NCBI RefSeq assembly: GCF_024400535.1
Contig: NZ_CP038800.1
Coordinates: forward strand, 2,790,001 to 2,854,000
DNA: 64,000 nucleotides
Reading direction: 5' to 3'
Source of the DNA: Treponema denticola
Lineage (GTDB): Bacteria > Spirochaetota > Spirochaetia > Treponematales > Treponemataceae
The notes beneath the pieces are model-generated. The model did no database searches, was not told the DNA's origin, and worked only from the letters and a program-made list of their open reading frames with translations. A program made the position numbers and the translations under genes. Of this stretch, positions 8,359-15,982 are shown piece by piece (position 1 is the stretch's first letter; each line of letters begins with the position of its first letter).

Positions 8359-9978
8359 TTAAAGTTCTTCCATTTTCCATTCCCCGATAGTCCTCATCGC
8401 TTCATCAAAGCTTGAGCCTACTAGCATTATCTTTTTGCCCTCTGCCTTAAATTGAGAAGCATAGCCCTTCTCTTTTATCTGGGCTATAGCATCATAGGCA
8501 CTTCCTGCACTCATCAGCTTAAACTCAAAGATATAGATAGAATCTTTAGTATGCACTATACAATCAGCTCTTCCCTTTGCACAGTGTATTTCAGTCTGCA
8601 CAAATTGCCCCATCAACTTAAAGATTAAATACACGGCCGTCTGATAGTTTTGCTCTCTTAAGTTTAGCTTATCTTTAGGCAAATTATCATAAGGAACTCC
8701 GGCTATTATCGCCTGCATCCTTTCCATAAACTCATCTACATTTCCGGCTCGGATATCCTCTACAAACTTCCAGATTGAAACTCCCGTTTCATCAGGTCTA
8801 AGAGAAGAATAGGCAGGGAATAGATTCTTTAAAAAGCCGTATCTTACTTCATCATTAGGGAAGCCTAAGCGGTACATGTTACCTTCTTCAATGTATTCCT
8901 TTATCGTTAAATAGCCTGATTGAAAAAGTATAGGTATAGGATTTTTTGTATCGGCCCTATACTCATTAAGCATGGATTCATCAAGCTCTACATTTCCATC
9001 TAAATCAGGTACATTATAATATGCATCTTTTAGATAATTTACCAAAAAAGTCGGGGTTCCTGTTGCAAACCAATAATTTTTTAATTCACCGGAGTTGAAA
9101 GTGTTTAATATACTAAATGGGTTATAGACAGATTCTCCTAAAACACTGAACTTATAGCCGTCATAACGCTTTTTTAGTTCTTCAAGCATTTTATCATAGC
9201 TGTTTTTGGTGTTCTTCGCCAGTCTTTCTATTTCAGGCTTAAAGGTTTTTTCTATCTCGGCTTGAGTCAATCCGCATATTTCGGCATAGTCATTTAGCAT
9301 ACTTATGTCTTGCAAATTATTTAAGTCGCTGAAGATGCTGACCTTACTGAATTTTGTAACTCCCGTCAAAAAAGCAAAGCGGATATATTGGTCGCATGTT
9401 TTTGTTACTGAATAAAAGGCTTTGAGGGTATTGCGGAATTCTTCGTTTAGAGCTTCGTTTACACCCATCGTTTGTAAAAGGGGCTTATCGTACTCGTCTA
9501 CAAGAATAACCACCTGTTTACCGGTTTTTTCATAAGCACGCTGCACTATACCTGCAAAACGTTGCGCAGGTTCTTCTTCTTGTTTATTAGCACCATATCT
9601 TTCTTCGAATTGACTTAGAACTATGTTTAAATGAGTTTTTAAAGAATGCGGTTCATCATACCGGCCTATGTTAAAATCCATATACAAAACAGGATATTCT
9701 GCCCATGCCTCCGTCTTTTCTATTTCGGCTCTTTTTTCTTCGGCTTTTTCAATGTACAAGCCCTTAAATAGCTCTTTCTGACCTAAAAAATAGGCTTTTA
9801 GTGTCGAAAGAAAGAGGCTCTTTCCAAACCGCCGGGGTCGGCTTAAAAAATATACTTTTCCTAAATTGGCTAACTTAAAAACATATAAGCTTTTATCTAC
9901 ATATAAAAAATTTTTTCTGCGCAGATCTTCAAAACTTTGGATCCCTATCGGTATCTTTCTTGATAAATCAAAGTCCAT
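8359..9978 (-). CDS. AAA-ATPase-like / PD-(D/E)XK nuclease-domain protein, copy A
   Basis: A 539-residue member of the large, poorly understood AAA-ATPase-like plus PDDEXK (DUF1703-type) family. The N-terminal ATPase shows SRPRRFGKSLFLSTL (a P-loop variant, about residues 46-60) and a Walker B VVILVDEYDKPL (about 160-172). The C-terminal nuclease-like domain shows GRADCIVHTKDSIYIFEFKL with the D...ExK pattern. Family function is not established; roles in mobile elements or defence have been suggested. The ATG follows copy B by 10 bases, with an AGGAGG that overlaps the TAG stop of copy B. Residues about 94-470 are encoded by DNA identical to copy C. The 111 bases after its end hold only the fliQ promoter and a weak AT-rich hairpin. 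Confidence 0.88.
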   Translation of the reverse strand: MDFDLSRKIPIGIQSFEDLRRKNFLYVDKSLYVFKLANLGKVYFLSRPRRFGKSLFLSTLKAYFLGQKELFKGLYIEKAEEKRAEIEKTEAWAEYPVLYMDFNIGRYDEPHSLKTHLNIVLSQFEERYGANKQEEEPAQRFAGIVQRAYEKTGKQVVILVDEYDKPLLQTMGVNEALNEEFRNTLKAFYSVTKTCDQYIRFAFLTGVTKFSKVSIFSDLNNLQDISMLNDYAEICGLTQAEIEKTFKPEIERLAKNTKNSYDKMLEELKKRYDGYKFSVLGESVYNPFSILNTFNSGELKNYWFATGTPTFLVNYLKDAYYNVPDLDGNVELDESMLNEYRADTKNPIPILFQSGYLTIKEYIEEGNMYRLGFPNDEVRYGFLKNLFPAYSSLRPDETGVSIWKFVEDIRAGNVDEFMERMQAIIAGVPYDNLPKDKLNLREQNYQTAVYLIFKLMGQFVQTEIHCAKGRADCIVHTKDSIYIFEFKLMSAGSAYDAIAQIKEKGYASQFKAEGKKIMLVGSSFDEAMRTIGEWKMEEL

Positions 9979-9988
9979 TTTTAGCCTC

Positions 9989-11608
9989 CTATAATTTTTC
10001 CGTCTTCCAGTCCCCGATAGTCCTCATCTCTTCATCAAAGCTTGAACCTACGAGGATTATCTTTTTGCCCTCTGCCTTAAATTGAGAAGCATAGCCCTTC
10101 TCCTTTATCTGGGCTATCGCATCATCGGCACTTCCCGCACTCATCAGCTTAAACTCAAAGATGTATATTGAATCTTTAGTGTGAACTATACAGTCGGCTC
10201 TTCCCTTTGCACAGTGTATTTCAGTCTGCACAAATTGCCCCATCAGCTTAAAGATTAAGTAAACGGCCGTCTGATAGTTTTGTTCTCTTAATTTGAGTTT
10301 ATCTTTGGGCAAATTATCATAAGGAACTCCCGCTATTATCACCTGCATCCTTTCCATAAACTCATCCACATTTCCGGCTCGGATATCCTCAACAAACTTC
10401 CACACTGATGAGGCCGTTTCATAAGGTCTAAGAGAAGAATAGACAGGTACAAGGTTTTCTAAAAAGCCGTATCTTACTTCATCATTAGGGAAGCCTAAGC
10501 GGTACATGTTACCTTCTTCAATGTATTCCTTTATCGTTAAATAGCCAGATTGAAAAAGTATAGGTAAGGGATCTTTTGCATCAGCCCTATATAATTCTAT
10601 CCCCGCTTCATTTAATTCTACATTTCCATCTAAGTCGGGAATATTGTAATATGCATCTTTTAGATAATTTACCAAGAAAGTAGGCGTACCTGTGGAAAAC
10701 CAATAATTGCCTAAGTCCTTTGCAGAAAAAGCACTTAAAACACTGAAAGGATTGTATACGCTCCTTCCTTCTTTTGCAAATACATAGCCGTCATATTTCT
10801 TTTTTAATTCCAATAAGATTTCTTCAAAATTTTTCTTTTTTCTTTCGCCCAAACTTTTTATTTCGGGTTCAAAGTTAAGTTTTAACTCTTCTGCAGTAAT
10901 ACCGCAAATATCGCTGTACTCTGTTATCATACTTATATCTTGCAGATTATTTAAGTCGCTGAAGATGCTTACCTTACTGAACTTTGTAACTCCCGTCAAA
11001 AAGGCAAAGCGGATATATTGGTCGCAAGTTTTTATCACCGAATAAAAGGCTTTGAGGGTGTTGCGGTATTCTTCGTTTAGAGCCTCATTTACACCCATCG
11101 TTTGTAAAAGGGGTTTATCGTACTCGTCTACAAGGATGACTACTTGCCGGCCGGTTTTATTGTAGGCGGCTTCTATAAGTGACTGAAAACGCTTTCCAAA
11201 AGAATCTCCTTCATTCTTTAGCCCATAGATTTTTTCTTGCTTTTTTAAAAAATAGTCTAGACTTTCCGCCAGAGCTCCTTCCAAGTCATATCTGCCCACA
11301 TTAAAATCCAAGTAGAGGACAGGATATTCTACCCAAGCTTCGTTTTTTTCTATTTCGGCTCTTTTTTCTTCGGCCTTTTCTATGTACAAACCCTTAAATA
11401 GCTCCTTCTGACCTAAAAAGTAGTTTTTAAGAGTTGAGAGAAAAAGGCTCTTTCCAAATCGTCGAGGGCGGCTTAAAAAGTATACCCGATTGGAGTGCAC
11501 AAGCTTAAATAAAAAGGGAGTTTTATCGACATAGAGAAATTTATCGTTACGCATTACCTCAAAACTCTGTACCCCTATCGGTATCTTTCTCGAAAAATCA
11601 AAGTCCAT
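9989..11608 (-). CDS. AAA-ATPase-like / PD-(D/E)XK nuclease-domain protein, copy B
   Basis: The middle copy of the array, also 539 residues, with the same P-loop (SRPRRFGKS), Walker B (VVILVDEYDKPL) and C-terminal EFK nuclease motif. It is the most divergent copy: the segment after YLDFNVGRYD (about residues 105-145) and the stretch around residues 232-330 differ clearly from A and C, while the blocks around the Walker B site and the last 150 residues are nearly the same. Its start has the same AGGAGG overlapping the upstream TAG, so translation is probably coupled along the three genes. Function unknown beyond family. Confidence 0.88.
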   Translation of the reverse strand: MDFDFSRKIPIGVQSFEVMRNDKFLYVDKTPFLFKLVHSNRVYFLSRPRRFGKSLFLSTLKNYFLGQKELFKGLYIEKAEEKRAEIEKNEAWVEYPVLYLDFNVGRYDLEGALAESLDYFLKKQEKIYGLKNEGDSFGKRFQSLIEAAYNKTGRQVVILVDEYDKPLLQTMGVNEALNEEYRNTLKAFYSVIKTCDQYIRFAFLTGVTKFSKVSIFSDLNNLQDISMITEYSDICGITAEELKLNFEPEIKSLGERKKKNFEEILLELKKKYDGYVFAKEGRSVYNPFSVLSAFSAKDLGNYWFSTGTPTFLVNYLKDAYYNIPDLDGNVELNEAGIELYRADAKDPLPILFQSGYLTIKEYIEEGNMYRLGFPNDEVRYGFLENLVPVYSSLRPYETASSVWKFVEDIRAGNVDEFMERMQVIIAGVPYDNLPKDKLKLREQNYQTAVYLIFKLMGQFVQTEIHCAKGRADCIVHTKDSIYIFEFKLMSAGSADDAIAQIKEKGYASQFKAEGKKIILVGSSFDEEMRTIGDWKTEKL

Positions 11609-11618
11609 TCTTAGCCTC

Positions 11619-13238
11619 CTATAATTTTTCCGTTTTCCAGTCCCCGATAGTCCTCATCTCTTCATCAAAGCTTGAACCTATGAGGATTATCTTTTTGCCC
11701 TCTGCCTTAAATTGAGAAGCATAGCCCTTCTCCTTTATCTGGACTATCGCATCATCTGCTGTACCTGCACTCATCAGCTTAAACTCAAAGATGTATATTG
11801 AATCTTTAGTATGCACTATACAGTCGGCTCTTCCCTTTGCACAGTGTATTTCAGTCTGCACAAATTGCCCCATCAACTTAAAGATTAAATACACGGCCGT
11901 CTGATAGTTTTGCTCTCTTAAGTTTAGCTTATCTTTAGGCAAATTATCATAAGGAACTCCGGCTATTATCGCCTGCATCCTTTCCATAAACTCATCTACA
12001 TTTCCGGCTCGGATATCCTCTACAAACTTCCAGATTGAAACTCCCGTTTCATCAGGTCTAAGAGAAGAATAGGCAGGGAATAGATTCTTTAAAAAGCCGT
12101 ATCTTACTTCATCATTAGGGAAGCCTAAGCGGTACATGTTACCTTCTTCAATGTATTCCTTTATCGTTAAATAGCCTGATTGAAAAAGTATAGGTATAGG
12201 ATTTTTTGTATCGGCCCTATACTCATTAAGCATGGATTCATCAAGCTCTACATTTCCATCTAAATCAGGTACATTATAATATGCATCTTTTAGATAATTT
12301 ACCAAAAAAGTCGGGGTTCCTGTTGCAAACCAATAATTTTTTAATTCACCGGAGTTGAAAGTGTTTAATATACTAAATGGGTTATAGACAGATTCTCCTA
12401 AAACACTGAACTTATAGCCGTCATAACGCTTTTTTAGTTCTTCAAGCATTTTATCATAGCTGTTTTTGGTGTTCTTCGCCAGTCTTTCTATTTCAGGCTT
12501 AAAGGTTTTTTCTATCTCGGCTTGAGTCAATCCGCATATTTCGGCATAGTCATTTAGCATACTTATGTCTTGCAAATTATTTAAGTCGCTGAAGATGCTG
12601 ACCTTACTGAATTTTGTAACTCCCGTCAAAAAAGCAAAGCGGATATATTGGTCGCATGTTTTTGTTACTGAATAAAAGGCTTTGAGGGTATTGCGGAATT
12701 CTTCGTTTAGAGCTTCGTTTACACCCATCGTTTGTAAAAGGGGCTTATCGTACTCGTCTACAAGAATAACCACCTGTTTACCGGTTTTTTCATAAGCACG
12801 CTGCACTATACCTGCAAAACGTTGCGCAGGTTCTTCTTCTTGTTTATTAGCACCATATCTTTCTTCGAATTGACTTAGAACTATGTTTAAATGAGTTTTT
12901 AAAGAATGCGGTTCATCATACCGGCCTATGTTAAAATCCATATACAAAACAGGATATTCTACCCAAGCTTCGTTTTTTTCTATTTCGGCTCTTTTTTCTT
13001 CGGCTTTTTCAAGGTACAAGCCCTTAAATAGCTCCTTCTGACCTAAAAAATAGGCTTTTAGTGTCGAAAGAAAGAGGCTCTTTCCAAACCGCCGGGGTCG
13101 GCTTAAAAAATATGGAGAAGAAGTACGTACAAGATTATACACATATTTAGTTTTATCTACATATAGATATTTATCATTCCTCATCTTTTCAAAACTCTGT
13201 ACCCCTATCGGTATCTTTCTTGATAAATCAAAGTCCAT
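11619..13238 (-). CDS. AAA-ATPase-like / PD-(D/E)XK nuclease-domain protein, copy C
   Basis: The first gene of the array on the minus strand, 539 residues, with the same domain order as its neighbours. It is a mosaic: the 1,134 bases 11827-12960 are identical to copy A, whereas the C-terminal end (IGDWKTEKL) and the segment before residue 94 (EKNEAWVEYP) match copy B. The first 45 residues differ in all three copies (here KMRNDKYLYVDKTKYVYNLV), which may set specificity. It has its own strong promoter (TTGAAT-17-TATAAT) and AAGGAGG ribosome site. Operon with B and A, 10-base gaps. Confidence 0.88.
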   Translation of the reverse strand: MDFDLSRKIPIGVQSFEKMRNDKYLYVDKTKYVYNLVRTSSPYFLSRPRRFGKSLFLSTLKAYFLGQKELFKGLYLEKAEEKRAEIEKNEAWVEYPVLYMDFNIGRYDEPHSLKTHLNIVLSQFEERYGANKQEEEPAQRFAGIVQRAYEKTGKQVVILVDEYDKPLLQTMGVNEALNEEFRNTLKAFYSVTKTCDQYIRFAFLTGVTKFSKVSIFSDLNNLQDISMLNDYAEICGLTQAEIEKTFKPEIERLAKNTKNSYDKMLEELKKRYDGYKFSVLGESVYNPFSILNTFNSGELKNYWFATGTPTFLVNYLKDAYYNVPDLDGNVELDESMLNEYRADTKNPIPILFQSGYLTIKEYIEEGNMYRLGFPNDEVRYGFLKNLFPAYSSLRPDETGVSIWKFVEDIRAGNVDEFMERMQAIIAGVPYDNLPKDKLNLREQNYQTAVYLIFKLMGQFVQTEIHCAKGRADCIVHTKDSIYIFEFKLMSAGTADDAIVQIKEKGYASQFKAEGKKIILIGSSFDEEMRTIGDWKTEKL

Positions 13239-13255
13239 TTTTAGCCTCCTTGAGT

Positions 13256-13284
13256 ATTATAACATAAGATGAGGTATTATTCAA
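13256..13284 (-). promoter_or_regulatory. Sigma-70 promoter of the AAA-ATPase-like array
   Basis: Minus strand TTGAAT (13284-13279), 17 bases, TATAAT (13261-13256). The AAGGAGG of copy C follows after only four bases, so the leader is about 10-12 bases long. Confidence 0.75.
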
Positions 13285-13320
13285 TGTTTAGAAGTTAATG
13301 CAAAATTATCCATAAACAAA

Positions 13321-13344
13321 AAAACCCGCCTTACGGCGGGTTTT
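13321..13344 (-). terminator. Rho-independent terminator after msp
   Basis: AAAACCCGCC and GGCGGGTTTT form a 10-bp stem with the four-base loop TTAC. A-rich DNA on one side and T-rich on the other make it usable on both strands. It ends the msp transcript and insulates msp from the downstream array promoter. Confidence 0.85.
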
Positions 13345-13365
13345 AAACTATACTAGGTATAGAGA

Positions 13366-15078
13366 TTAGTATTTAACTTTAACACCGATTACAAAAGTAC
13401 CGTTGTGTGCATCAAAAGCGGGGGCTTTAAGCATACTATGATCCTTTCCCTTAAGATCTTTTTGTTTATAACCCTCATATTTATTCCAGTTAAGTTTTCC
13501 TTGAGACCAAGAAGCTTCTATCTCAACTTTTTCCATTGGAGCAAATACGGTACCAACTTTATAAGCAACACCAAAGAACTTGTCTGTATTGGTTGTATCT
13601 TTATGCACGCAGTTGCTTTCTGCCCAGAAGTTAGCATAGGGCTTGATCCACATTGAATCCGTAATAGCATATTTGTAATTTACCCAAGCACTTATGCCCA
13701 TAGGAAGAATAGCCTTTTTCGCTGTATCAATGTCGCTTAAAAGATGGTTAAGTCTGAAATCAACACCGAATGCCAAATTCTCAACTAAATTTGTACTACC
13801 GGAAGCAGCAGATTTAAAAGCCAACATCACAGCCATATCACCGATAGCTTTACTGTTTTTCTTTCCGGCATACTTGGATAATTCATTACCGTAGTAAACA
13901 CCGGCTTTTACCCACTTATAGGAAGCATCAAAAACAATATCAAAAGCGGGTTTTGAATCCTTACCGACATTCATCAAAGCATCCATTCCAAAGTTTAAAG
14001 CAAGACCGTCAACAGGTTTTGAACCGAGTTTAAATCCTGTACCTAGATAAGCCTTGTCCTTGTTTGATTTTTCAGCAGCTTTAACGCCAGCTTCACCGAA
14101 ATCTTTTACGGGATTAAATGTAGCATTGATACCGAAGTCGAAAGTTACCCATTTATCGTAACCTAAGCTTAAATCAAAGCCGATAGCATATTTACCCTGA
14201 ATATCTGAAGTTTCACTTTCAGGAACCTCGGGTGTTACATTTTTTCTGACATACTTACCTGCAGCAGCACCAACAGTTGTATCAGCTGCAACAACAAAAT
14301 CAGCTCCGGTAAACGCAGGATGGGGAACTGTAGTATTTACCCCTACTACAGAACCATCAGCTCCATAAATAGCAGCAGCTATTGCATAATAAATCTCTCC
14401 CTTTTTTACTTCCTCAGTTGCTTTAAGGTCTACTTCCTCAAATTCTGCTGATCCAGCTTTTTTGGCAACTTTAGCTTTCCATGAGTCATTTGAAGCGAAT
14501 TTTAAACCGGCATTGAGTTTAAGCCCTGTTCCTGCAAGGTCATCGCTTGCATAGCCGAGTTTTGTCCCAAAACCTGTAATGTCTCCTTTTGTTTGAGGTC
14601 TTGCTCCGAAATAGTTTGAATAGAAATCACGAATAGGAGCCCAGATCTCAGCAAAATTAGTTGAAAAATCGGGTCGTCCATAAACATTCATATAACCGCC
14701 AAAAAAATGAATAGATGCAGCAAGATCACTTAATACATCTTCAGCAAGAGAAAACTTCATATCTGAGTTATCAGATTTATGCGGAGATTTACTATTTGAT
14801 ATTGCATCATCGAACTGATAAAGTAAATTCAGACCAATATCAAAATTCATGTGAACATCGCCTTCAGTTTTTGAATTTAACTTGCCTTTGTATAAAGGAA
14901 TATCAACAGTAGCTGAAAAAAGGTTTTCAAAACCATGCTGAATTTGTCCACCCTTTCCTGCACCTAAATCAATACCCCAGTTTACAGAGGCACTTGCTGT
15001 AACTTCAGGTGTAAGCTGGGCAAAAGCAACTCCGCCCACAAGAGCCAAAATCATCAAAATTGACAGAATTTTTTTCAT
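13366..15078 (-). CDS. msp: Major outer sheath protein (Msp/MOSP family, Tpr-like porin)
   Basis: A 570-residue exported protein with a clear signal peptide (MKKILSILMILALVGGVAFA, cleavage before QLTPEV). The mature protein starts with the conserved treponemal ASASVNWGIDLGAG segment, continues as alternating beta strands and ends in GTFVIGVKVKY, an outer-membrane beta-barrel ending with terminal aromatic. The family comprises N- and C-terminal MOSP domains shared with T. pallidum Tpr proteins. T. denticola Msp is an abundant porin and adhesin. Residues about 205-290 are Ala/Val/Thr-rich with low similarity to a strand pattern, likely a strain-variable surface region. AAGGAGG lies nine bases before the ATG, and the promoter at 15111-15139 is a perfect consensus. 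The gene is monocistronic, closed by the hairpin at 13321. Confidence 0.93.
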   Translation of the reverse strand: MKKILSILMILALVGGVAFAQLTPEVTASASVNWGIDLGAGKGGQIQHGFENLFSATVDIPLYKGKLNSKTEGDVHMNFDIGLNLLYQFDDAISNSKSPHKSDNSDMKFSLAEDVLSDLAASIHFFGGYMNVYGRPDFSTNFAEIWAPIRDFYSNYFGARPQTKGDITGFGTKLGYASDDLAGTGLKLNAGLKFASNDSWKAKVAKKAGSAEFEEVDLKATEEVKKGEIYYAIAAAIYGADGSVVGVNTTVPHPAFTGADFVVAADTTVGAAAGKYVRKNVTPEVPESETSDIQGKYAIGFDLSLGYDKWVTFDFGINATFNPVKDFGEAGVKAAEKSNKDKAYLGTGFKLGSKPVDGLALNFGMDALMNVGKDSKPAFDIVFDASYKWVKAGVYYGNELSKYAGKKNSKAIGDMAVMLAFKSAASGSTNLVENLAFGVDFRLNHLLSDIDTAKKAILPMGISAWVNYKYAITDSMWIKPYANFWAESNCVHKDTTNTDKFFGVAYKVGTVFAPMEKVEIEASWSQGKLNWNKYEGYKQKDLKGKDHSMLKAPAFDAHNGTFVIGVKVKY

Positions 15079-15110
15079 AAAAAATTCCTCCTTGTTATTT
15101 GTTTGAGACG

Positions 15111-15139
15111 ATTATAACATACCAAAATACAGTTGTCAA
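15111..15139 (-). promoter_or_regulatory. Consensus sigma-70 promoter of msp
   Basis: Minus strand TTGACA (15139-15134), exactly 17 bases, TATAAT (15116-15111): a perfect match to the sigma-70 consensus, consistent with very high expression of the sheath protein. A leader of about 25 bases with AAGGAGG follows. Confidence 0.9.
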
Positions 15140-15184
15140 GCAAACTTGCAAAAAAGTTACATAAAATTTGCATTTTTTTTAAAA

Positions 15185-15262
15185 TTTTATGGGGCTATGG
15201 ACGGTGCGGGTAAATTCGTTTCAGGAAACGTAAAATATAGAAATCTTTATAATGTCAATAAA
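15185..15262 (+). pseudogene. Decayed fragment of flhA
   Basis: Bases 15185-15235 read FYGAMDGAGKFVSGNVK in frame, matching FlhA residues 186-202 of the intact gene (minus strand 5437-5387). I count 47 of 51 identical bases, including an unbroken run through the GTAAATTCGTTTCAGG core. Similarity continues for about 20 more bases, but with small insertions that break the frame. There is no start, stop or ribosome site, so it is a relic. Orientation is opposite to the intact flhA. It sits between the msp promoter and a decayed toxin gene. Confidence 0.8.
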
Positions 15263-15276
15263 CGTCTATAAATCTA

Positions 15277-15451
15277 TTATAATACTCGGCAGTTTATTTC
15301 TTTAAACTGAGATAACTGCCGATCATTGGTCAAAAATAAATCACAATCATAAACTAAAGAAGTCTCTTGCGCTGCCAAAGTATTCAGGATTTTTCTCAAG
15401 ATAATATATAAAAGGAGCCGTATCTATAAAAACTCTATTAAATTCTATCAT
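15277..15451 (-). pseudogene. VapC-like PIN-domain toxin with internal deletion
   Basis: From ATG 15449-15451 the frame reads MIEFNRVFIDTAPFIYYLEK, the start of a PIN ribonuclease with the first catalytic Asp (FIDTAPFIYYLE), then hits a TGA after 34 codons. In the +1-shifted frame the end of a PIN domain appears (CDLFLTNDRQLSQFKEINC, with the late TND acidic motif), closing at TAA 15277-15279. About half of a normal 130-140-residue PIN protein is missing between them, so this is an internal deletion plus frameshift. The start overlaps the stop of the antitoxin gene by 14 bases, a typical toxin-antitoxin layout. Confidence 0.8.
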
Positions 15452-15659
15452 TTTTTCGCAATTCATCTAAATATTTATCTGCGGCTTTTCCTCTCAATGT
15501 AGGAATTACAAACGAATTTAAGTCTATTTTATTTACATTGCTGCAAGAATGGGGATAATCTAAAACTCGGATAAGGACCTCTCTTCCCTCGCAGTTTTTG
15601 AGCTCCGATTTTTCTAAAACAATAGTATGTCCTTTCACAATGCCTTTAAGCTCTATCAT
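15438..15659 (-). CDS. Antitoxin-like small protein of a broken VapBC-type pair
   Basis: A 73-residue protein starting MIELKGIVKGHTIVLEKSE. The chosen ATG (15657-15659) has AGGAGG nine bases upstream and a promoter (15681-15709); a longer frame to 15794 has no ribosome site and runs through the divergent rpoZ promoter. The N-terminal half resembles a short beta-rich antitoxin fold of the type that binds its own promoter (GxIxGxxIxL pattern). The C-terminal part (RGKAADKYLDELRK) resembles the toxin-wrapping tail. Its downstream toxin is deleted, so it survives as an orphan. The family assignment is inferred from the PIN partner rather than a firm domain match. Confidence 0.75.
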   Translation of the reverse strand: MIELKGIVKGHTIVLEKSELKNCEGREVLIRVLDYPHSCSNVNKIDLNSFVIPTLRGKAADKYLDELRKNDRI

Positions 15660-15680
15660 TTTGCAAAACCTCCTAAAATT

Positions 15681-15709
15681 ACTATAAGTTATTTTATCTC
15701 CTTTGTAAA
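15681..15709 (-). promoter_or_regulatory. Promoter of the orphan antitoxin gene
   Basis: Minus strand TTTACA (15709-15704), 17 bases, TATAGT (15686-15681). It is back to back with the rpoZ promoter starting at 15719. Confidence 0.6.
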
Positions 15710-15718
15710 GTGAAAATA

Positions 15719-15747
15719 TTGACTTTTTTCTTAAATAATAGTAGAAT
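15719..15747 (+). promoter_or_regulatory. Promoter giving a candidate leaderless rpoZ mRNA
   Basis: TTGACT (15719-15724), 17 bases, TAGAAT (15742-15747), then six bases and the ATG at 15754. A transcript starting the usual seven bases after the -10 box would begin at the A of the ATG. No Shine-Dalgarno sequence lies in range. Confidence 0.7.
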
Positions 15748-15753
15748 GAGTCT

Positions 15754-15960
15754 ATGATATTTCCATTAGAAGAACTCATCGAGTTTGATGACAATATTTA
15801 CGAGATTACATGCGCATCGACAAGAAGGGCCTATCAGCTGGCTAAAATCCAAGAGCCTAATGCCGAAAAAAGCGGAGACAAGGTTGTTTCAGCCGGAGCA
15901 AAGCAAATTTTTACCGGTGAAGTAAACTATCAGATAGAGCGTCATCCCGAATTCAACTAA
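15754..15960 (+). CDS. rpoZ: RNA polymerase omega subunit-like protein
   Basis: A 68-residue protein, [20 protein letters not shown] onward. The stretch [17 protein letters not shown] resembles the omega-subunit core (N-R-Y-E-L-x-x-x-A-x-x-R-A-R-Q-L), and it ends with the conserved helix region [15 protein letters not shown], close to omega K-P-V-x-x-A-x-x-E-I. Omega stabilises the beta-prime subunit. The length fits treponemal omega. The start is the only ATG in frame near the promoter and has no ribosome site. miaA begins 22 bases downstream, so the two are probably co-transcribed. Confidence 0.75.
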   Translation: MIFPLEELIEFDDNIYEITCASTRRAYQLAKIQEPNAEKSGDKVVSAGAKQIFTGEVNYQIERHPEFN

Positions 15961-15982
15961 AATTTCTGCTTCAAAAGTTTGC

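Noticed and set aside
8359-13238. The AAA-ATPase-like array as a CRISPR-less defence island or an insertion sequence
   Set aside because: There are no terminal inverted repeats, no target-site duplications that I could see, no transposase signature, and no accompanying defence genes; the family is common outside defence loci.
13405-14912. Open frames on both strands inside msp
   Set aside because: Shadows of the msp reading frame; the Msp protein, promoter and terminator account for the region.
15438-15794. 118-codon version of the antitoxin gene starting at 15794
   Set aside because: It would run through the divergent rpoZ promoter and codons, with no ribosome site; the ATG at 15659 has AGGAGG and its own promoter.
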